Assembly (NCBI RefSeq): GCF_000719515.1
Contig: NZ_JOGR01000009.1
Span: 130,901 to 194,900, forward strand
DNA length: 64,000 nt
DNA from: Glycomyces sp. NRRL B-16210
GTDB lineage: Bacteria > Actinomycetota > Actinomycetes > Mycobacteriales > Micromonosporaceae
Direction of reading: 5' to 3'
Shown here piece by piece: positions 43,235 to 51,533 of the stretch; the stretch's first letter is position 1; each line of letters starts with the position of its first letter. The notes beneath the pieces were generated by a model. That model did no database searches and was not told where the DNA came from. It saw only the letters and a program-made list of their open reading frames with translations. The translations under genes were made by a program, and so were the position numbers.

Positions 43235-43900
43235 CTAAGTAGTGCAAAACGGGCACATGCAAGACCCCCGGTAACAACCCTGACACCGGGGTACGACAAA
43301 GGGGCCGCGATGGTCGTTCGCGGACATGCGAATGGTCGACGCGGTCCCAATGGTCGGCATCGCCGAAGGCACCGTAGTCTTCGGCCTCGCGAATGGACGC
43401 ATGCGAAGGGCGGACCGGGTTTCCCGGTCCGCCCTTCGACTCGCTGGCATGGCGGTCGGAGGTGCTAAGACGCCCCCGGCCAGAAGCTTGACGAGGGTCG
43501 TGTCCATGTCCACATAGCCCGATTCGCGGCCGCGGGGCACGAGGCTGTAGGCCCGGCGGAGGAAGCGCTGCACCACGCCGCGGTTGATCTCGAAGAGGGC
43601 GTTCCCGTCGGGCGAGGAGAGCGCCAGCGCCACCGACTCGCCGCGCGGCGTCGTCCACGGCCACACCCGCACGTCGCCGATGCCGGTGGGCTCCTCCAGG
43701 CCCTTCGCGAGCAGCTCGCGGGAGAAGGACCAGGCCACCTGGTCGGCGTCCGTGCCGTCCGGGTGGAACATGACGCAGACCGCGTAAGGGTCGTCCGGGT
43801 CGTATCGCAGACTCGCGCGCACACTCACCGTCGCGAAATCGGGCGCGACGAGCCGCATGGTGGTGCCGATATCGACGGTCGCCGATCGTGCCATGCTCAT
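43235..43900 (-). CDS. SsgA-like sporulation/cell-division protein with a probable frameshift at its 3' end
   Basis: Residues 1-143 are an SsgA/SsgB-like domain (LRYDPDDPYAVCVMFHPDG, VAWSFSRELLAKGLEEPTGIGDVRVWP, VALALSSPDGNALFEI and DTTLVKLLAG). Such proteins position FtsZ for sporulation septation. Family members usually stop right after this point. Here the frame continues for about 75 residues, through a 16-bp terminator-like hairpin (43404-43438) and a family II repeat. Removing one base from the C5 run at 43473-43477 would give an ending KLLAGAS and a stop at 43465. The true gene is therefore probably 43465-43900. The ATG at 43900 follows GGGGG. Confidence 0.8.
   Translation of the reverse strand: MSMARSATVDIGTTMRLVAPDFATVSVRASLRYDPDDPYAVCVMFHPDGTDADQVAWSFSRELLAKGLEEPTGIGDVRVWPWTTPRGESVALALSSPDGNALFEINRGVVQRFLRRAYSLVPRGRESGYVDMDTTLVKLLAGGVLAPPTAMPASRRADRETRSALRMRPFARPKTTVPSAMPTIGTASTIRMSANDHRGPFVVPRCQGCYRGSCMCPFCTT
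43263..43298 (-). repeat. Dispersed repeat family II, copy B
   Basis: The segment has ACCCCCGGTAACAACC, CTGACACC, then GGGGTACGAC, matching copies at 35841 and near 63.8 kb. It lies after ackA and within the extended tail of the SsgA-like reading frame. Confidence 0.65.
43404..43438 (-). terminator. Terminator hairpin inside the extended SsgA-like frame
   Basis: This is a perfect 16-bp stem (43404-43419 with 43423-43438) and a 3-base loop. It lies about 27 bp past the point where SsgA-like proteins normally end, on the minus strand. Confidence 0.75.
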
Positions 43901-44310
43901 AGCGTTACCCCCCAGTGTGCGACCGGCTCCCCCCGAAGCCGGTCGTCATTCCAGTTCGCCGCCGCACCGGAGAGCCGGATTCTCGGTCGCGAACAAGTCG
44001 TGATTCAGGTCTATCATTCAAGCCGTTGTGTCGTACGACGATCGGCAAGACCGAGCCCGGCGCGTTCCGTTGATTCAGGGGCAAAATCCCACAAAAGACC
44101 ACCATCAATCGTCCCTCGATGTCGTAATTACAACAACAGGCTTCACCCATTAGCGGTACTATTCCGCGTTCTCCGATGCGGGACCGCAATGGACCCGCGG
44201 GGTCGCCGCGCAAGGCCGCGGTGCAAGTCCGCAATTACGGGAGTGAGGTCCGGGGGCGTGCGGTGATAGCGTTTCACCCTACAACTCGGACTCCTCGGGA
44301 GGGGCGAACC
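43901..44310. other. AT-richer spacer between SsgA-like and methyltransferase genes
   Basis: This spacer is visibly less GC-rich than its surroundings and must hold the divergent promoters. It contains two short direct repeats of TGATTCAGG near 44000 and 44075. I see no gene, RNA or clear operator in it. Confidence 0.4.
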
Positions 44311-44979
44311 ATGGGTCAGGCGCAATGGACCGAAGTCGACGCATTCCTCGGCTCGCTGCTCGTCCGCGAAGACGAGGCGCTCGCCGAGGCGACCGCCGCC
44401 GCGCAGCGGGCCGGTCTGCCGCCGATATCGATCTCGCCCGCGCAGGGCAAGCTGCTGTACCTGCTGGCCAAGGTGCTCGGGGCGCGGCGGATCCTGGAGA
44501 TCGGCACGCTCGGCGGTTACAGCGCGATCTGGATGGCGCGGGCGCTGCCGGCGGACGGGCACCTCATCAGCCTGGAGTTCAGCCCGCGGCATGCCGAGGT
44601 CGCCAGCGGCAACGTCGCCCGGGCGGGTCTGGTGGGGACGGTGGAGATCCGCGTCGGGGACGCGGGCCAGAGCCTCCCGAAGCTGGCCGAGGAGCAGCCT
44701 GAGCCGTTCGACATGGTCTTCATCGACGCCGACAAGGGCGGGTATCCGGCCTATCTGGAGTGGGCGCTGAAGCTGACGCGGCCGGGCAGCCTCATCGTGG
44801 CCGACAACGTGGTCCGCGGCGGGGCGGTGGCCGATGGGCTCAGCCGCGACCCGAACGTGCGCGGCGTGCGGTCCTACCTGGAGAGCGTCGCGGCGCACCC
44901 GAACCTCGAGGGCACGGTCATGCAGACGGTGGGCGTGAAGGGCTACGACGGCCTCTCGATCGCCCGCGTCGTTGAGTGA
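44311..44979 (+). CDS. SAM-dependent O-methyltransferase (class I, COMT-like)
   Basis: This 222-residue protein matches the bacterial O-methyltransferase_3 family. It has the SAM loop ILEIGTLGGYSAIWMARAL, the acidic E in ISLEFSPRHAEVA, and the metal-binding DMVFIDADKGGYPAYLEWA and IVADNVVRGG. Relatives methylate catechol-type hydroxyls with Mg2+. The ATG follows GGGAGGGG. The substrate is unknown. Confidence 0.9.
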   Translation: MGQAQWTEVDAFLGSLLVREDEALAEATAAAQRAGLPPISISPAQGKLLYLLAKVLGARRILEIGTLGGYSAIWMARALPADGHLISLEFSPRHAEVASGNVARAGLVGTVEIRVGDAGQSLPKLAEEQPEPFDMVFIDADKGGYPAYLEWALKLTRPGSLIVADNVVRGGAVADGLSRDPNVRGVRSYLESVAAHPNLEGTVMQTVGVKGYDGLSIARVVE

Positions 44980-44989
44980 CATGCTCACC

Positions 44990-45180
44990 GCACCGGTTTC
45001 GAGACGCGCGATGGCGGGCGCAGCCCGCCTCGCGTGCGGTTCGCCTCGAGATCGGTTAGCCATGCGACCGGTTGGCCGTGCGATCGGTTGGCCGTGCGAC
45101 TGGTCCGCCGGGCGATCGGTCCGCTGCTCGACTGTCCCGCTGCGCCGCCGCGTTGTGTTGCAGGCGAACGATCCTCGGCT
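44990..45180 (+). repeat. Degenerate tandem repeat
   Basis: Imperfect units near 16 bases (CGATCGGTTGGCCGTG, CGACCGGTTGGCCGTG and variants) lie at about 45050-45130 within a non-coding spacer. I see no gene between 44980 and 45599. Confidence 0.5.
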
Positions 45181-45185
45181 GTACG

Positions 45186-45290
45186 ACACGTTCGGGTGAC
45201 ATGATCGGCGCGGGCGCCGGTTCTTGTCACACCCGCGCGCAAATATCGGACTTACCTTTCCCCGGGTGGGTGGGGGTTAGGGATGGCAAT
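45186..45290 (+). repeat. Dispersed repeat family I, copy 2
   Basis: It has the same core as copies 1 and 3: TTCTTGTCACACCCGCGCG, CTTACCTTTCCCCGGG and GTGGGGGTTAGGGATGGCAA. Its upstream half (ACACGTTCGGGTGACATGA) closely matches that of copy 3. A 7-bp tandem array begins 7 bp after it. Confidence 0.85.
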
Positions 45291-45296
45291 AACGTC

Positions 45297-45376
45297 GCCG
45301 TGAGCCGTGAGCCGTGAGCCGTGAGCCGTGAGCCGTGAGCCGTGAGCCGTGAGCCGTGAGCCGTGAGCCGTGAGCC
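45297..45376 (+). repeat. 7-bp tandem array (GCCGTGA)
   Basis: About 11 perfect head-to-tail copies of GCCGTGA. All frames are open because the unit is not a multiple of three. It directly follows family I copy 2. Confidence 0.95.
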
Positions 45377-45599
45377 CCGCGTGGGCCTCAGCTCGCGGCC
45401 GCCGGTGCTTCCTCGATCGCCGTTCCGATCCCAGCCGAAGCACCCGTGACCAGGGCTCACGTCCGCACCGCTCATGCACTCGCGTCCATGCCGTTCCCCA
45501 CCCCGACCGGGCGGTTTCCGGCCCGGGCCCGACGATCCGCGCGCATCGCCGGGTCGCGCCGCAGGTCGGGGCAGGGGTGGCGAGTAGGCTTGCTCCACC

Positions 45600-46904
45600 A
45601 TGTCAATGCCGGCGAATCCCATCACGCGGCGACTGGCCCTGCCGGGCTGGTCCGTCCTGCGCTTCGGTCTCACTCTCGTCGCCGGCGCCCTTCTGGTCGC
45701 CGCGATCATCACCGGCGCTCTGGTGGTGTTCTGGATCGGCATCCCCGTGGCCGTCGCCGTCTTCCTCGCCATACGGCTCTGGGCGAACTCGCAGCGGCGG
45801 ATCATAGGAGAGCAACTGGGCGTCCAGATCCCCGCCCCGTACCGGGTCCGGCCGAAGGCCCGGCTCGACCAGCAGGCCCTGTGGCTCGTCCGCGAGGCCG
45901 CGACCTGGCGCGACGTCGCCTGGCTCTCCATCGACGCGACCCTCGGGTTCCTCGTGAACCTGCTCTACCTCGGGGTCTTCGGCATCGCCGTCTACTACCT
46001 CGTGCAACCGCTGCTGCTGGTCACGATCTTCGAATCGGCGCCGATCCCGGTCGTCAACGACTTCGGGTTCTACGACTTCGACACCCCCGCCAAGACCCTC
46101 ATGCTGGTCCCGCTCGCGATCGCCTGCGGCGCCGCCTGGTGGCGCTGGGGCGAGCTGTTCCTGCGCTGGTACTCCCACCTCGGCGTGCTCCTGCTCGGCC
46201 CCACCTCGAAGGCCCTGCTGACCGCCCGCGTCACCGAGCTGCGCCAGTCCCGCGACCAGACCGCCGACCACGCCGCCGCCGAGCTGCGCCGCATAGAGCG
46301 CGATCTGCACGACGGCGCCCAGGCCCGCATCGCCGCGCTCAGCCTCACCCTCGGCATGGCCGAGGAGCTCCTCCACCACGACAAGCCCGAACAGGCCGCG
46401 TCGCTCGTCGGCGAGGCCCGCCAGGCCTGCTCCGACGCACTGGAGGAGATCCGCCAGCTCGTGCGCGGCATCCACCCGCCCGTGCTCGCCGACCGCGGCT
46501 TCACCGGCGCGCTCCAGGCCATGGCCCTCGACCACCCGCTGCCGGTGTCGGTCGTCGACCGGCTCGTCGACAAACTTCCGCAACCGCTCGAAGCGGCCGC
46601 GTACTTCGCGACGAACGAGGTACTCACCAACATCACCAAGCACGCCGAGGCCCGGCAGGTCCAGGTGATCGTCGGCCGCGCGGGCGACCGGGTCGTCATC
46701 GAGGTCCGCGACGACGGCCGCGGCGGCGCCGTCATCGCCCCCGGCGGCGGCCTCGACGGGGTCCGCAACCGCCTCGCGGCCTTCGACGGGACGCTCGACG
46801 TGGAGAGCCCCGAAGGCGGGCCGACGCTCGTCACCATGACCATCCCCGCCGCGACCGTCGACCGCGGCGGCGCCGATAATCCCGCCGAGGCCGCGGCCGG
46901 CTGA
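45600..46904 (+). CDS. DesK/NarL-type sensor histidine kinase
   Basis: This 434-residue kinase has an N-terminal membrane region with four helices in two pairs (about 20-60 and 115-190). A linker helix leads to the phosphoacceptor motif LRRIERDLHDGAQARIAALSLTLG. The HATPase has YFATNEVLTNITKHA and GGGLDGVRNRLAAFDG. The RDLHDGAQ motif is typical of actinobacterial LiaS/DesK-like kinases. The partner regulator follows 56 bp downstream. The signal is unknown. Confidence 0.92.
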   Translation: MSMPANPITRRLALPGWSVLRFGLTLVAGALLVAAIITGALVVFWIGIPVAVAVFLAIRLWANSQRRIIGEQLGVQIPAPYRVRPKARLDQQALWLVREAATWRDVAWLSIDATLGFLVNLLYLGVFGIAVYYLVQPLLLVTIFESAPIPVVNDFGFYDFDTPAKTLMLVPLAIACGAAWWRWGELFLRWYSHLGVLLLGPTSKALLTARVTELRQSRDQTADHAAAELRRIERDLHDGAQARIAALSLTLGMAEELLHHDKPEQAASLVGEARQACSDALEEIRQLVRGIHPPVLADRGFTGALQAMALDHPLPVSVVDRLVDKLPQPLEAAAYFATNEVLTNITKHAEARQVQVIVGRAGDRVVIEVRDDGRGGAVIAPGGGLDGVRNRLAAFDGTLDVESPEGGPTLVTMTIPAATVDRGGADNPAEAAAG

Positions 46905-46960
46905 ACCACCGGATCGCAGATCTCGCCGATCGGCCCGCCGACAACAACAGAGGAGCCCTG

Positions 46961-47602
46961 ATGGACGTCGTCCTCGCCGAAGACCACTCGCTGCTGCGCG
47001 ACGGCCTGACCCGGATGCTCGAGGCCCACGACTGCACCGTGGTCGAAGCGGTCGACAACGGGCCCTCCCTGCTCGCCGCGCTCCTCAAACACCGCCCCGA
47101 CGTCGCCGTGGTCGACATCCGCCTCCCCCCGACGTTCAAGGACGAGGGACTGCGCGCCGCCATCGAGGCCCGCCGCCACATCCCCGCCCTGCCGATCCTC
47201 GTGCTCTCCCAGTACGTCGAGCAGCTCTACGCCCGCGAACTCCTCGGCGACCGCCGCGGCGGCGTCGGCTACCTCCTCAAGGACCGCGTCTCCAACGTCA
47301 CCGAGTTCATCGAGGCCCTCCGCCGCGTCGCCGCCGGCGGCACCGCCATGGACCCCGAGGTCGTCGCCCGGCTCCTCGGCAGGCAGCAGAACCGGCTCGA
47401 AGCCCTCACCCCCAGGGAGCTGGAAGTCCTGGGGCTCATGGCGGAAGGGCGCACCAACGCCGCCATAGCCGCGAGCCTGTACGTCACCGAGAAGGCCGTC
47501 GGCAAGCACTCGGCGAACGTCTTCCGCAAGCTCGGCCTCGGACAGTCCGAAGACGACAACCGCCGCGTCCTCGCCGTCCTCGCCTACCTCGAGGACAACT
47601 AG
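46961..47602 (+). CDS. NarL-family response regulator
   Basis: This 213-residue protein has a receiver domain (AEDHSLLRDGL, phosphoacceptor in PDVAVVDIRLPPTF, Lys in GYLLKDRV) and a LuxR helix-turn-helix (EALTPRELEVLGLMAEGRTN, EKAVGKHSANVFRKLGL). The ATG follows GAGGAGCCCTG. It is co-transcribed with the preceding kinase. Confidence 0.92.
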   Translation: MDVVLAEDHSLLRDGLTRMLEAHDCTVVEAVDNGPSLLAALLKHRPDVAVVDIRLPPTFKDEGLRAAIEARRHIPALPILVLSQYVEQLYARELLGDRRGGVGYLLKDRVSNVTEFIEALRRVAAGGTAMDPEVVARLLGRQQNRLEALTPRELEVLGLMAEGRTNAAIAASLYVTEKAVGKHSANVFRKLGLGQSEDDNRRVLAVLAYLEDN

Positions 47603-47690
47603 GTCCCGAACGGCCCCGAACGATCTTCACCGGGTCCGAACGATCCTGAACGATCTCGACCGCCGCCGGTCCTGCCGCTCGCTCCCGTGC
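47603..47690 (+). repeat. Degenerate CCGAACGATC repeats
   Basis: The motif CGAACGATC or close variants recurs about four times (CCGAACGATCTTC, CCGAACGATCCTG and TGAACGATCTCG) right after the response-regulator stop codon. It appears non-coding. Confidence 0.45.
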
Positions 47691-47740
47691 GGCCCTCGTG
47701 TCCGCTTCCGTACGGGATGCGAGCGGACCTCGGGTCCAAG

Positions 47741-47756
47741 GGGGGTGTACACCCCC
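47741..47756. promoter_or_regulatory. Perfect 16-bp palindrome upstream of the desaturase
   Basis: GGGGGTGTACACCCCC is fully self-complementary and lies 109 bp before the desaturase start. It has the size and symmetry of an operator for a dimeric regulator; which one is unknown. Confidence 0.5.
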
Positions 47757-47865
47757 TGCGACCCGGGGCAGCAATGGTCCGAAAAGCACTGATCCGCCCC
47801 ACTGCGCACGGAACCTCCAAAGGCGACGATTGAAGGGTCCGACGAAGCGAAGGCGAGGACGCGCG

Positions 47866-48822
47866 ATGGCCACCATCACTCAGACCAGGACCCCCAGGGC
47901 GACGCCCACCGGGCCCAGGCCCATCCTCGGCGCACGGCGCGACGTAGGACGCCAGTCGTTGATCTACCTCTTCCTGCTCATCCCGATGGCCGCCCTGGCG
48001 GCCGCGATCCCGCTCGCGTGGTCGACCGGGCTGCTGAGCTGGACCGACGTGATCTTGGCGTTCGTGTTCTTCTACGCGACCGGCCACGGCGTCACCATCG
48101 GCTTCCACCGCCTGTTCACACACGGCTCCTTCCGCCCGAACCGCGCCACGAAGATCACCCTCGCGATCGTCGGCAGCATGGCCGTGCAGGGCCCGATCAT
48201 CAACTGGGTCGCCGACCACCGCCGCCACCACGCCTACTCCGACAAAGAGGGCGACCCGCACTCGCCCTGGCTCCACGGCACCTCCGCCTGGGCGCTGACG
48301 CGCGGGTTCTGGCACGCGCACATGGGCTGGATGTTCGAGCCGCACAACACCACCAATGAAGAGCGCTTCGCCCCGGACCTGCTCAAGGACCGCGACATCG
48401 TCCGCATCGACAAGTACTTCTGGGTGTGGACGGTGCTGACCTTCGGTCTCCCGGCACTCGCCGGCGGCCTCATCACGGGCTCGTGGATGGGCGCCCTCAC
48501 GGCCTTCTTCTGGGCCGGACTGGTGCGCGTCGCCGTCCTGCACCACGCCACGTGGTCGACGAACTCGATCTGCCACATGATCGGCGAGCGGCCCTTCAAG
48601 AGCCGCGACAAGGCCGCCAACTTCTGGCCGCTCGCGCTGCTGTCCTTCGGCGAGTCCTGGCACAACTCCCACCACGCCGACCCGACCTGCGCGCGGCACG
48701 GCGTCAAGCGCGGCCAGATCGACACCTCGGCCCGCTTCATCTGGTTCTTCGAGAAGGCCGGCTGGGTCACCGACGTGAAGTGGCCCAACAAGGAACGCTT
48801 CGAAAAACTCGCCGCCGACTAG
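47866..48822 (+). CDS. Acyl-CoA/acyl-lipid desaturase
   Basis: This 318-residue integral membrane di-iron desaturase introduces a double bond into fatty acyl chains, probably delta-9, to adjust membrane fluidity. The three histidine boxes are HRLFTH, HRRHH and HNSHH, separated by pairs of membrane helices. I chose the ATG at 47866 (MATITQTRTP) because AAGGCGAGGA precedes it and the upstream in-frame sequence is low-complexity. A long hairpin follows the gene. Confidence 0.92.
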   Translation: MATITQTRTPRATPTGPRPILGARRDVGRQSLIYLFLLIPMAALAAAIPLAWSTGLLSWTDVILAFVFFYATGHGVTIGFHRLFTHGSFRPNRATKITLAIVGSMAVQGPIINWVADHRRHHAYSDKEGDPHSPWLHGTSAWALTRGFWHAHMGWMFEPHNTTNEERFAPDLLKDRDIVRIDKYFWVWTVLTFGLPALAGGLITGSWMGALTAFFWAGLVRVAVLHHATWSTNSICHMIGERPFKSRDKAANFWPLALLSFGESWHNSHHADPTCARHGVKRGQIDTSARFIWFFEKAGWVTDVKWPNKERFEKLAAD

Positions 48823-48843
48823 AGTATTGCCGCGACGACTCTT

Positions 48844-48882
48844 ACGACCAAGGCTGCGTACCGAGTACGCGGCCTTGGTCGT
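48844..48882 (+). terminator. Hairpin terminator after the desaturase
   Basis: Arms at 48844-48861 and 48865-48882 pair over about 18 bp with one G-T pair and a 3-base loop. Confidence 0.75.
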
Positions 48883-48899
48883 ATCCGTGATCGGAGGCG

Positions 48900-49105
48900 G
48901 AAACCGGGCCTGTTGGGAGCTGAAGCGCCAGAGTCGTAGCCGGGGGCGAAGCGCTCGTGTCGTTTTCGGGGCCGGAGCCCCCTGCATTGGTCTCGGGCCC
49001 GAAGCGCCTGCGCCGTTCATCGCGGGCCACTTTCAGGACCGTAGCCAACCGCATTGCTCTCCGGCCCGAAGTGCTTGCGCCGCTTCTCACTGGCCATTCA
49101 TTGCG
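48900..49105. repeat. Degenerate spacer repeats
   Basis: Short motifs of the type GGGCCCGAAGCGCCTGCGCCG and CGGCCCGAAGTGCTTGCGCCG recur about every 70-100 bases. No gene is supported in this spacer. Confidence 0.4.
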
Positions 49106-49109
49106 AGCC

Positions 49110-49757
49110 TTAAGCGCCGAATCCGGCCGCCCTGAACCCCGCATAGCCCAATGCCGCAAGGGGAATCGCCACACCGAGTGCGAGGAGTCGAGTCCGCCAG
49201 CCGCGTCCCAGCACCAGCGGCAATGCGATGCCGATCGCCGCCGTGATGGCCGCCGTCGCCAGACCGTCGGCCCTGTAGGCCTCCTCCATGTTCGACTGCC
49301 GACCCAGCAGCACCGCCGCCTCCGCGAGGAACACCCCGCTCAGTGCGGCGAGGCCGACCACGGCCCGCCAGCGCGTGTCCGACCGCGACCAGGCCCCGAA
49401 CGTTCCGAACACCACCCCGGCCAGGACCCCGAAGACCACCCAGAGCACCGCCGTCGGCGACCACAGGTTCGCGACGTTGTCGTTCTGCACCAGCGCCGCC
49501 GCCAGGTAGTAGCTCTCGACCGCGACGACCAGCAGCACCACTCCGGCGAGCGCCGGCCGCCATCGGCCCGCCCGCACCCAGGCGCCGATCGCGAAGGCTC
49601 CGACCGCCCAGACGGCGCTCGAATTGGCGAGGTTCGCCCAGGGGTAGGGGAGTTCCCGCTGTGCGATCAGGTCGACCGCGCCGAGCGCGATCCCCGCGAC
49701 GACCGCGACCGCCAGGATCAGAGGCAGCCGACGCCGCCCGGTGTGTTCTTGAGGCAT
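49110..49757 (-). CDS. Multi-span membrane protein of unknown function
   Basis: This 215-residue protein has six hydrophobic segments spread over its length and a short basic N-terminus (MPQEHTGRRR). The segment IAQRELPYPWANLANSSAVWAVGAFAIGAW resembles actinobacterial DUF6518-type proteins as far as I can recall. No catalytic motif is visible. Confidence 0.75.
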   Translation of the reverse strand: MPQEHTGRRRLPLILAVAVVAGIALGAVDLIAQRELPYPWANLANSSAVWAVGAFAIGAWVRAGRWRPALAGVVLLVVAVESYYLAAALVQNDNVANLWSPTAVLWVVFGVLAGVVFGTFGAWSRSDTRWRAVVGLAALSGVFLAEAAVLLGRQSNMEEAYRADGLATAAITAAIGIALPLVLGRGWRTRLLALGVAIPLAALGYAGFRAAGFGA

Positions 49758-49881
49758 GGCCGGGAGTATCCCATGGGGCGTCCCGAAGTCGACCGGAGGG
49801 ATACCGGGTATTCATGGAGTGTGTGGTCCCTGCCGTCGTTCCTCGCTGCGGCTTTCTATCCAGGCCGCTCGTGCGAGGCTC

Positions 49882-49960
49882 GGTCGGTGGTCGGTGGTCG
49901 GTGGTCGGTGGTCGGTGGTCGGTGGTCGGTGGTCGGTGGTCGGTGGTCGGTGGTCGGTGG
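49882..49960 (+). repeat. 7-bp tandem array (GGTCGGT)
   Basis: About 11 perfect copies of GGTCGGT. It lies about 95 bp before the most likely start of the lipoprotein gene. Confidence 0.95.
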
Positions 49961-50053
49961 TTGCTGGTCGCCGGACCGGCGTGCCGCCTTGCCGCGGGTA
50001 GGATCGGCCCGGCAACCGACTGTCGCCTCCCTCCCGTCGAACGGATTCCCGCT

Positions 50054-51262
50054 TTGCGCTTGCGCCGATTCGCGCCGCCACTCGCTCTCGTCCTCCTCGC
50101 CGCAGCAGCCTGCACCGGCACCACCGATCCCGCCTCGTCGGCGGACACCGCATCGCCGGAGAACGCGGCGCCTCCGGAGAACATGGAGCAGCTCGATCGG
50201 CTCTGGACCGATGTCGTGGAAGCGCAGACCCGCCTGCGGCTCATCGAGACCGAACTGACCATCGAATGCCTCGCGGCCGAAGGCTTCACCTCTCACAACG
50301 TCCGATCCATGACGAACTCGTGGAGTTACAAGAGCCCCGCGCCGAGCGTGATTCTCGCCGGCCTCGACGATCCGATCGGCTTTCCCGACGCCGCCGAGGC
50401 CGAGACCCGCGCGCTCGGCCACTGGCTCAGCTTCGCCGAAGCCTACGGCGACCAGGCTGGCATTGACCTGAACACCGCGGAGCAGGAAGCAGCGCAACAG
50501 GAGGCCGAAACGGACGAGTCCGAGACGGCGGTCGTCGACCTGTCCTCCTTCGAATCGGCGGGTGAAGGCTGGGATGACCTTTCCGCCCGCGAGCAGATGG
50601 TGTGGGAGATCGCCTACCGCGGCGCCGACTGGGCCACCATCAGCAAGGCCGCGAGCGTCCTCACCGCCGACGACTGGGAGGCCGTGGGCCTGCCCGGCGG
50701 CGAATGGGTCGAGGCCGACGCGATGACCGGCAGTCCCGAAGGCTGCCAAGGCGAAGTGCTCACCGAGCTGCACGGCGAACCGCGTCAAGTCGACAACGGT
50801 TCCGATGCCGCGCAATGGGTCTGGGGCCCGATCCTCGAACTCGACGCCGGCGGGTTCGCGCCGATCGCGGTCGGCGTCGTCCCCGAAGCCGAGAGTTTCG
50901 AGACCTGCCTCGCCGATTCGGGCCATGCGGAGTGGACGCTCTCGGCGTCCGGAGGTCTCGACTTCGACGACCACTGGCGCGAGCAGTACCTCCCCGAGGC
51001 CGCGCAGGACGTCGTGGACGGGGTCACCGAATACCGGTACTCGGACATCACCGAAGCCGACCGCGAGAACTACGAGACGGTGAAGGCCGCCGAATTCGAG
51101 GCCGCGGCCGCGATCGCCGCCTGCGACGAATCCAGCGGCTACTCCGCGGCGGCGAGCCTCCAATACGAGGAGACCATCGCCGCGTCGTTCCTGGAGCACG
51201 CCCCCGCCCAGCAGGCGTACCTCGCTGAACTCGAGGCGGCGCTGGCGGCGATCGACGCCTGA
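50054..51262 (+). CDS. Lipoprotein of unknown function
   Basis: This 402-residue protein starts with a lipoprotein signal (MRLRRFAPPLALVLLAAAAC); the lipobox cysteine is residue 20. The mature part is acidic and helical, with conserved-looking ECLAAEGF, ETCLADSGHAEW and AIAACDESSGY, where three cysteines sit near helix ends as in actinobacterial surface lipoproteins. I chose a TTG at 50054 because it gives the signal peptide directly. No good ribosome site is visible, and the in-frame ATG at 49814 would place the 7-bp array inside the gene. The stop codon is inside a 61-bp duplication. Confidence 0.7.
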   Translation: MRLRRFAPPLALVLLAAAACTGTTDPASSADTASPENAAPPENMEQLDRLWTDVVEAQTRLRLIETELTIECLAAEGFTSHNVRSMTNSWSYKSPAPSVILAGLDDPIGFPDAAEAETRALGHWLSFAEAYGDQAGIDLNTAEQEAAQQEAETDESETAVVDLSSFESAGEGWDDLSAREQMVWEIAYRGADWATISKAASVLTADDWEAVGLPGGEWVEADAMTGSPEGCQGEVLTELHGEPRQVDNGSDAAQWVWGPILELDAGGFAPIAVGVVPEAESFETCLADSGHAEWTLSASGGLDFDDHWREQYLPEAAQDVVDGVTEYRYSDITEADRENYETVKAAEFEAAAAIAACDESSGYSAAASLQYEETIAASFLEHAPAQQAYLAELEAALAAIDA

Positions 51263-51377
51263 GCCCGGCCGGCTCGAACGAGCGCCCTGGCGGGGTGTTG
51301 AACCACCGAGTCACCGTGCCTGAACCCGGCCGGCTCGAACAAGCGCCTTGACGGAGTGTCGTACCACCGCGTCACTG
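51257..51377 (+). repeat. 61-bp tandem duplication at a gene's 3' end
   Basis: Two units (51257-51316 and 51318-51377) share GCCTGARCCCGGCCGGCTCG and ACCACCGNGTCAC. The first unit includes the last codon and stop of the lipoprotein gene. The second merges into a family II repeat. Confidence 0.8.
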
Positions 51378-51425
51378 TTGAAGCGGGGGGACCTCCGCAC
51401 CGACACGCCCGACCGCGGGGCGCGG
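51355..51425 (+). repeat. Dispersed repeat family II, copy E (opposite orientation)
   Basis: It reads TGTCGTACCACCGCGTCACT, TTGAAGCGGGGGGACC, then CACCGACACGCCCGACCGCGG. This is the reverse complement of the pattern near 63.8 kb. Confidence 0.65.
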
Positions 51426-51533
51426 ACAGGCCACTGTGGATCCGCTGCGAAGTCACCGACCCGAGGAATCCGCTCAGCGGCGGTTCTCTCCAGGCCGGCG
51501 CTCGCTTCCTGCTTGCGGCTCAAGCCATGCGCG

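Noticed and set aside
45297..45376. CRISPR array
   Set aside because: The units are 7 bp and perfectly contiguous with no spacers, and no cas gene is present.
45227..45931. A 234-residue protein on the minus strand
   Set aside because: It is made of the GTGAGCC array, a family I repeat and the antisense of the sensor-kinase start.
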